Of a DNA stretch of 6,988 nt, positions 5,381-6,988 are shown piece after piece. The stretch is taken from positions 1 through 6,988 of the forward strand of contig URXS01000101.1 of NCBI GenBank assembly GCA_900551885.1, read 5' to 3'. This DNA comes from an uncultured Oscillibacter sp. (GTDB lineage: Bacteria > Bacillota > Clostridia > Oscillospirales > Oscillospiraceae). The notes beneath the pieces were generated by a model, which worked only from the letters and a program-made list of their open reading frames with translations, searched no databases and was not told the DNA's origin. Numbering within the stretch: the first letter of the stretch is position 1; each line of letters starts with the position of its first letter. Made by a program: the position numbers and the translations under genes.

Positions 5381-5422
5381 AAAAAACAACGAAGGGTCGG
5401 CCTGTCAAGCCGACCCTTCGTT
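5381..5422 (-). terminator. Intrinsic terminator of ruvX
   Basis: A 14-bp perfect stem (5388-5401 with 5409-5422) with a seven-base loop. Read on the minus strand it is followed by GTTTTTT (5387-5381). It abuts the ruvX stop codon at 5423. On the + strand the tail is poor (TTTCATCC), so it is only a weak stop for the membrane-protein transcript. Confidence 0.88.
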
Positions 5423-5842
5423 TCATCCATGGCTCTTTTTATAGGTGAGGTATCCCTCCAGAATCAGCGACGCCGCCACGGCGTCCACCACCTTTTTCCG
5501 CTTCTTGGCGTTCTTGCCGGCGTTGAACAGAATCTGGTGGGCGTCGATGGTGGTGCGGCGCTCGTCCCACAGCACCACAGGCAGATTCGTGGCGGAGCGA
5601 AGCAGCTCTGCCATGGCCTCCGCCTTCTCTGCCCGGGGGCCCCGGGTGCCGTCCATGTTCAGGGGGTGGCCCAGCACCAGCTCCTCCGCCCCGTGCTCCG
5701 CCGCCAGGGCGGCCACCCGCTCTGCCACCACCTCCGGACGGTAGGCGTCGATGACGGTGGTAAAGCCCGTGAGGAACCCGGTGGGGTCTGAGACGGCCAC
5801 GCCGGTGTGGGCGTCGCCGTAGTCAATGGCCATGATGCGCAT
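5423..5842 (-). CDS. ruvX: Putative pre-16S rRNA nuclease / Holliday junction resolvase, RuvX/YqgF family
   Basis: The 139-residue protein is a full-length YqgF/RuvX protein with an RNase H-like fold. Visible motifs are the first acidic strand RIMAIDYGDAHTGVAVSD (residues 2-19, Asp7), LGHPLNMDG (57-65), WDERRTT (92-98) and the C-terminal helix with Asp120 in VVDAVAASLILEGYL, matching the family's catalytic acidic residues. Family members are linked to 5' end processing of 16S rRNA in the cytoplasm and were first proposed as a Holliday junction resolvase. The start ATG at 5842 has AAAGGA about ten bases upstream, within the 17-base gap after the stop of the VanX-like gene. The two are therefore probably one transcript, ended at 5381-5422. 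No lesion is seen, in contrast to its neighbours. Confidence 0.92.
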   Translation of the reverse strand: MRIMAIDYGDAHTGVAVSDPTGFLTGFTTVIDAYRPEVVAERVAALAAEHGAEELVLGHPLNMDGTRGPRAEKAEAMAELLRSATNLPVVLWDERRTTIDAHQILFNAGKNAKKRKKVVDAVAASLILEGYLTYKKSHG

Positions 5843-5859
5843 CGTTGTGTCGTCCTTTC

Positions 5860-6550
5860 TCAGCCCGGGGAGAAGCGCTCCTCCACCGGGTAGTCGTCAG
5901 TGTCGGTAAAGTGCCACCATTCACCGCTGTACGGGCGGAAGCCGCAGTCGGACATCACGTCCTCCAGCAGTTGGGCAATTGGCGGCGGCATCCGGGGATA
6001 CGTCGCTGTAATCCCGGTCCGCCAGAGGAGAGAAGTCGTCGAAGCCGCTGGGCATCTCCACGGCGTTCCCATCCAGGTCCGTCAGGGTCACATCTACCGT
6101 GTTGCCCCGGCTGTGAGAGGAATAGCCCTTCTCGGGATTGGCCACGTATACCGGATCCGGGCAGACTTCCCATAGGCGGAACTGGGCCTCGGTGGGCCGA
6201 AAAGCGTCCCAGATCAGCAGGGAGTACCCGTCCTCCTCCAGCGCTTCCTGGGCCTGGGCCAGCTTTCGGACCGTACCGTAGCGCAGATATGCGTCGGTGA
6301 AATCGTAGATAGTCTGACCGGTGAAGTTGTCCGCACCGGCGTACCGCAGATCCACCCCCACCTGGGGCAGGTAATCCGTCACCAGGACGAAATCGTCAGA
6401 TTCCGGCTCCGATGCCGGAGGTTCCGGCTTTGCAGGTTCATCCGGTTCTGGTACCGTCTCCGGTGGGGGTTCCGGTTCCTCTGGTTCCTGAACGGACTCC
6501 GGCAGCTCCTCCGGCTGCGGCACTTCCTGGACGGCGGTGCTGGGGGCCAG
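5860..6550 (-). pseudogene. VanX-like D-alanyl-D-alanine dipeptidase, frameshifted and 5'-truncated
   Basis: Read on the minus strand, residues numbered from a GTG at 6523. A Pro/Glu-rich linker (about 1-42) typical of cell-wall or secreted proteins leads into a VanX/DdpX zinc dipeptidase (peptidase M15D) domain: 'DLRYAGADNFTG' (58-69), AFRP with Arg109, and SSHSRGNTVDVTL (135-147) with zinc ligands His137 and Asp144. After Asn182 (5980-5978) the frame goes wrong. Skipping one T (5977 or 5978) restores AQLLEDVMSDCGFRPYSGEW and then WHF, the last motif (catalytic Glu, zinc His), to the stop at 5860-5862. So all active-site residues are present, split over two frames. Upstream of the GTG the frame runs only to a TAA near 6550; no signal peptide is present, because the sequence changes to an unrelated gene there. 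The GTG has no ribosome site and is unlikely to be the real start. Intact, it would cleave D-Ala-D-Ala or related dipeptides outside the membrane. ruvX follows 17 bases downstream. Confidence 0.82.
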
Positions 6551-6551
6551 T
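6541..6551. other. Junction between two truncated genes (breakpoint or assembly chimera)
   Basis: The VanX-like frame (minus) and the flippase frame (plus) meet here, head to head, each missing its N-terminal part. The bases GGGGGCCAG at 6542-6550 fit both readings (minus: CTG GCC CCC; plus: GGG GCC AGT), so they may be a short shared sequence at the join. Base composition changes at the same place, with more AT-rich stretches (for example 6810-6840) to the right. Confidence 0.6.
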
Positions 6552-6988
6552 TATAAGCTGCCCACCATCCTGTCCATCGTTTCCACTATTTTTACCGAAG
6601 CGTGGCAGATCTCTGCGTTCACAGACGGAACGGATTCACAGCGCGAACAGTTTTTTTCCCGCGTGTTCAGCGCCTACCAGAGCCTGATTTTTCTGGCGGC
6701 GGCGGGCATCGTGCTGATGGCGCAGCCCTTTATGGCCATTTATCGCGACGACTATTTTATCGGCTGGAAATTCATCCCGCTTTTGACGATGGCAACGGCA
6801 TTTGCCAGCTTCGACAATTTTTTAAACAGTATTTATATGGTTGAAAAGCGCTCGACGCTTTCGTTCACCACCATGGCTGTGGGCGCGGGCATCAACGTTG
6901 CGCTCAACTTCACACTCATCCCCGTCTGGGGCGTCAACGGCGCAGCGCTGGCCACGTTCGTCAGCTATTTTGTCGTGTTTTTGCTGCG
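6549..6988 (+). CDS. Polysaccharide flippase (Wzx/MATE-like), internal fragment
   Basis: An open frame reads SYKLPTILSIVSTIFTEAWQ (from 6549) and continues without a stop past the window end, about 146 residues. It matches the middle and later part of lipid-linked oligosaccharide flippases (polysaccharide biosynthesis / RfbX-Wzx family, MOP superfamily): a helix with 'YK.PTIL..VS.IF..AWQ.SA', a helix 'SLIFLAAAGIVLMAQPF' followed by 'Y...Y..GW.F.P.L', the 'F..F.NFL..IYMVEKRS' segment, and 'GAGINVALNFTLIPVWGVNG', which is the family's most typical stretch. Such proteins move undecaprenyl-linked sugars across the membrane for capsule or wall polymers. About half of the usual 450-500 residues are missing at the N-terminus, with no start codon or ribosome site, because the sequence changes at about 6541-6551. 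Confidence 0.82.

Noticed and set aside
5845..6300. 151-codon + strand frame opposite the dipeptidase
   Set aside because: The antisense frames carry zinc dipeptidase motifs; this one is Arg/Pro-rich shadow sequence.
6602..6844. Short + frame starting with ATG at 6602
   Set aside because: It is out of frame with the clearly recognisable flippase reading that spans the whole segment.
1..6988. tRNA, rRNA, CRISPR array, insertion sequence, toxin-antitoxin or integrase
   Set aside because: No cloverleaf, regular repeat-spacer pattern, transposase motif or long inverted terminal repeat was seen by eye on either strand.

Overview
The window looks like chromosome from a moderately GC-rich Gram-positive anaerobe of the class Clostridia, most likely a gut Oscillospirales/Flavonifractor-like lineage. 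This is inferred from protein flavour (clostridial-type NADP glutamate dehydrogenase start, TauE/SafE, a YqgF/RuvX gene), strong GGAGG ribosome sites, sigma-A type promoters and compact U-tailed hairpin terminators. No rRNA, tRNA, CRISPR array or insertion sequence is visible.

Layout. 1-55 (-): first codons of a gdhA-like gene. 56-368: AT-rich divergent intergenic region with a strong promoter for the next gene. 369-932 (+): an Apt-like type I phosphoribosyltransferase. 942-1001: two back-to-back terminator hairpins. 1005-1742 (-): a TauE/SafE-type permease, with divergent promoters at 1801-1875. 1882-3309 and 3324-4607 (+): a two-gene operon of composite membrane proteins. The first has about six membrane helices joined to an E2-type (CAT-fold) acyltransferase domain whose catalytic His position holds Glu. 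The second is an aromatic-acid-exporter-like membrane region joined to a Cof-type HAD domain whose nucleophile Asp position holds Gly. Its promoter places the transcription start on the A of the start codon, so the mRNA is predicted to be leaderless. A strong terminator ends the operon at 4607-4640.

4646-5354 (+): a small XRE regulator and a DERD-motif membrane protein, a common regulator/membrane-protein pair. Here the regulator has an in-frame TAG and the partner a one-base frameshift. 5423-5842 (-) is an intact ruvX, read after a secreted VanX-like D-Ala-D-Ala dipeptidase (5860 to about 6550, -) that carries a one-base frameshift and lacks its N-terminal signal. At about 6541-6551 the sequence switches abruptly to the interior of a + strand polysaccharide flippase (to 6988), which has no start. 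Both genes are cut at the same point, so this is a rearrangement breakpoint or an assembly chimera.

The best candidate for something undescribed is the 1882-4607 operon: two membrane proteins, each carrying a soluble enzyme fold with its key catalytic residue replaced, suggesting binding or sensing rather than catalysis. The four lesions in 4729-6551 could be real decay or poor sequence quality and should be checked first.
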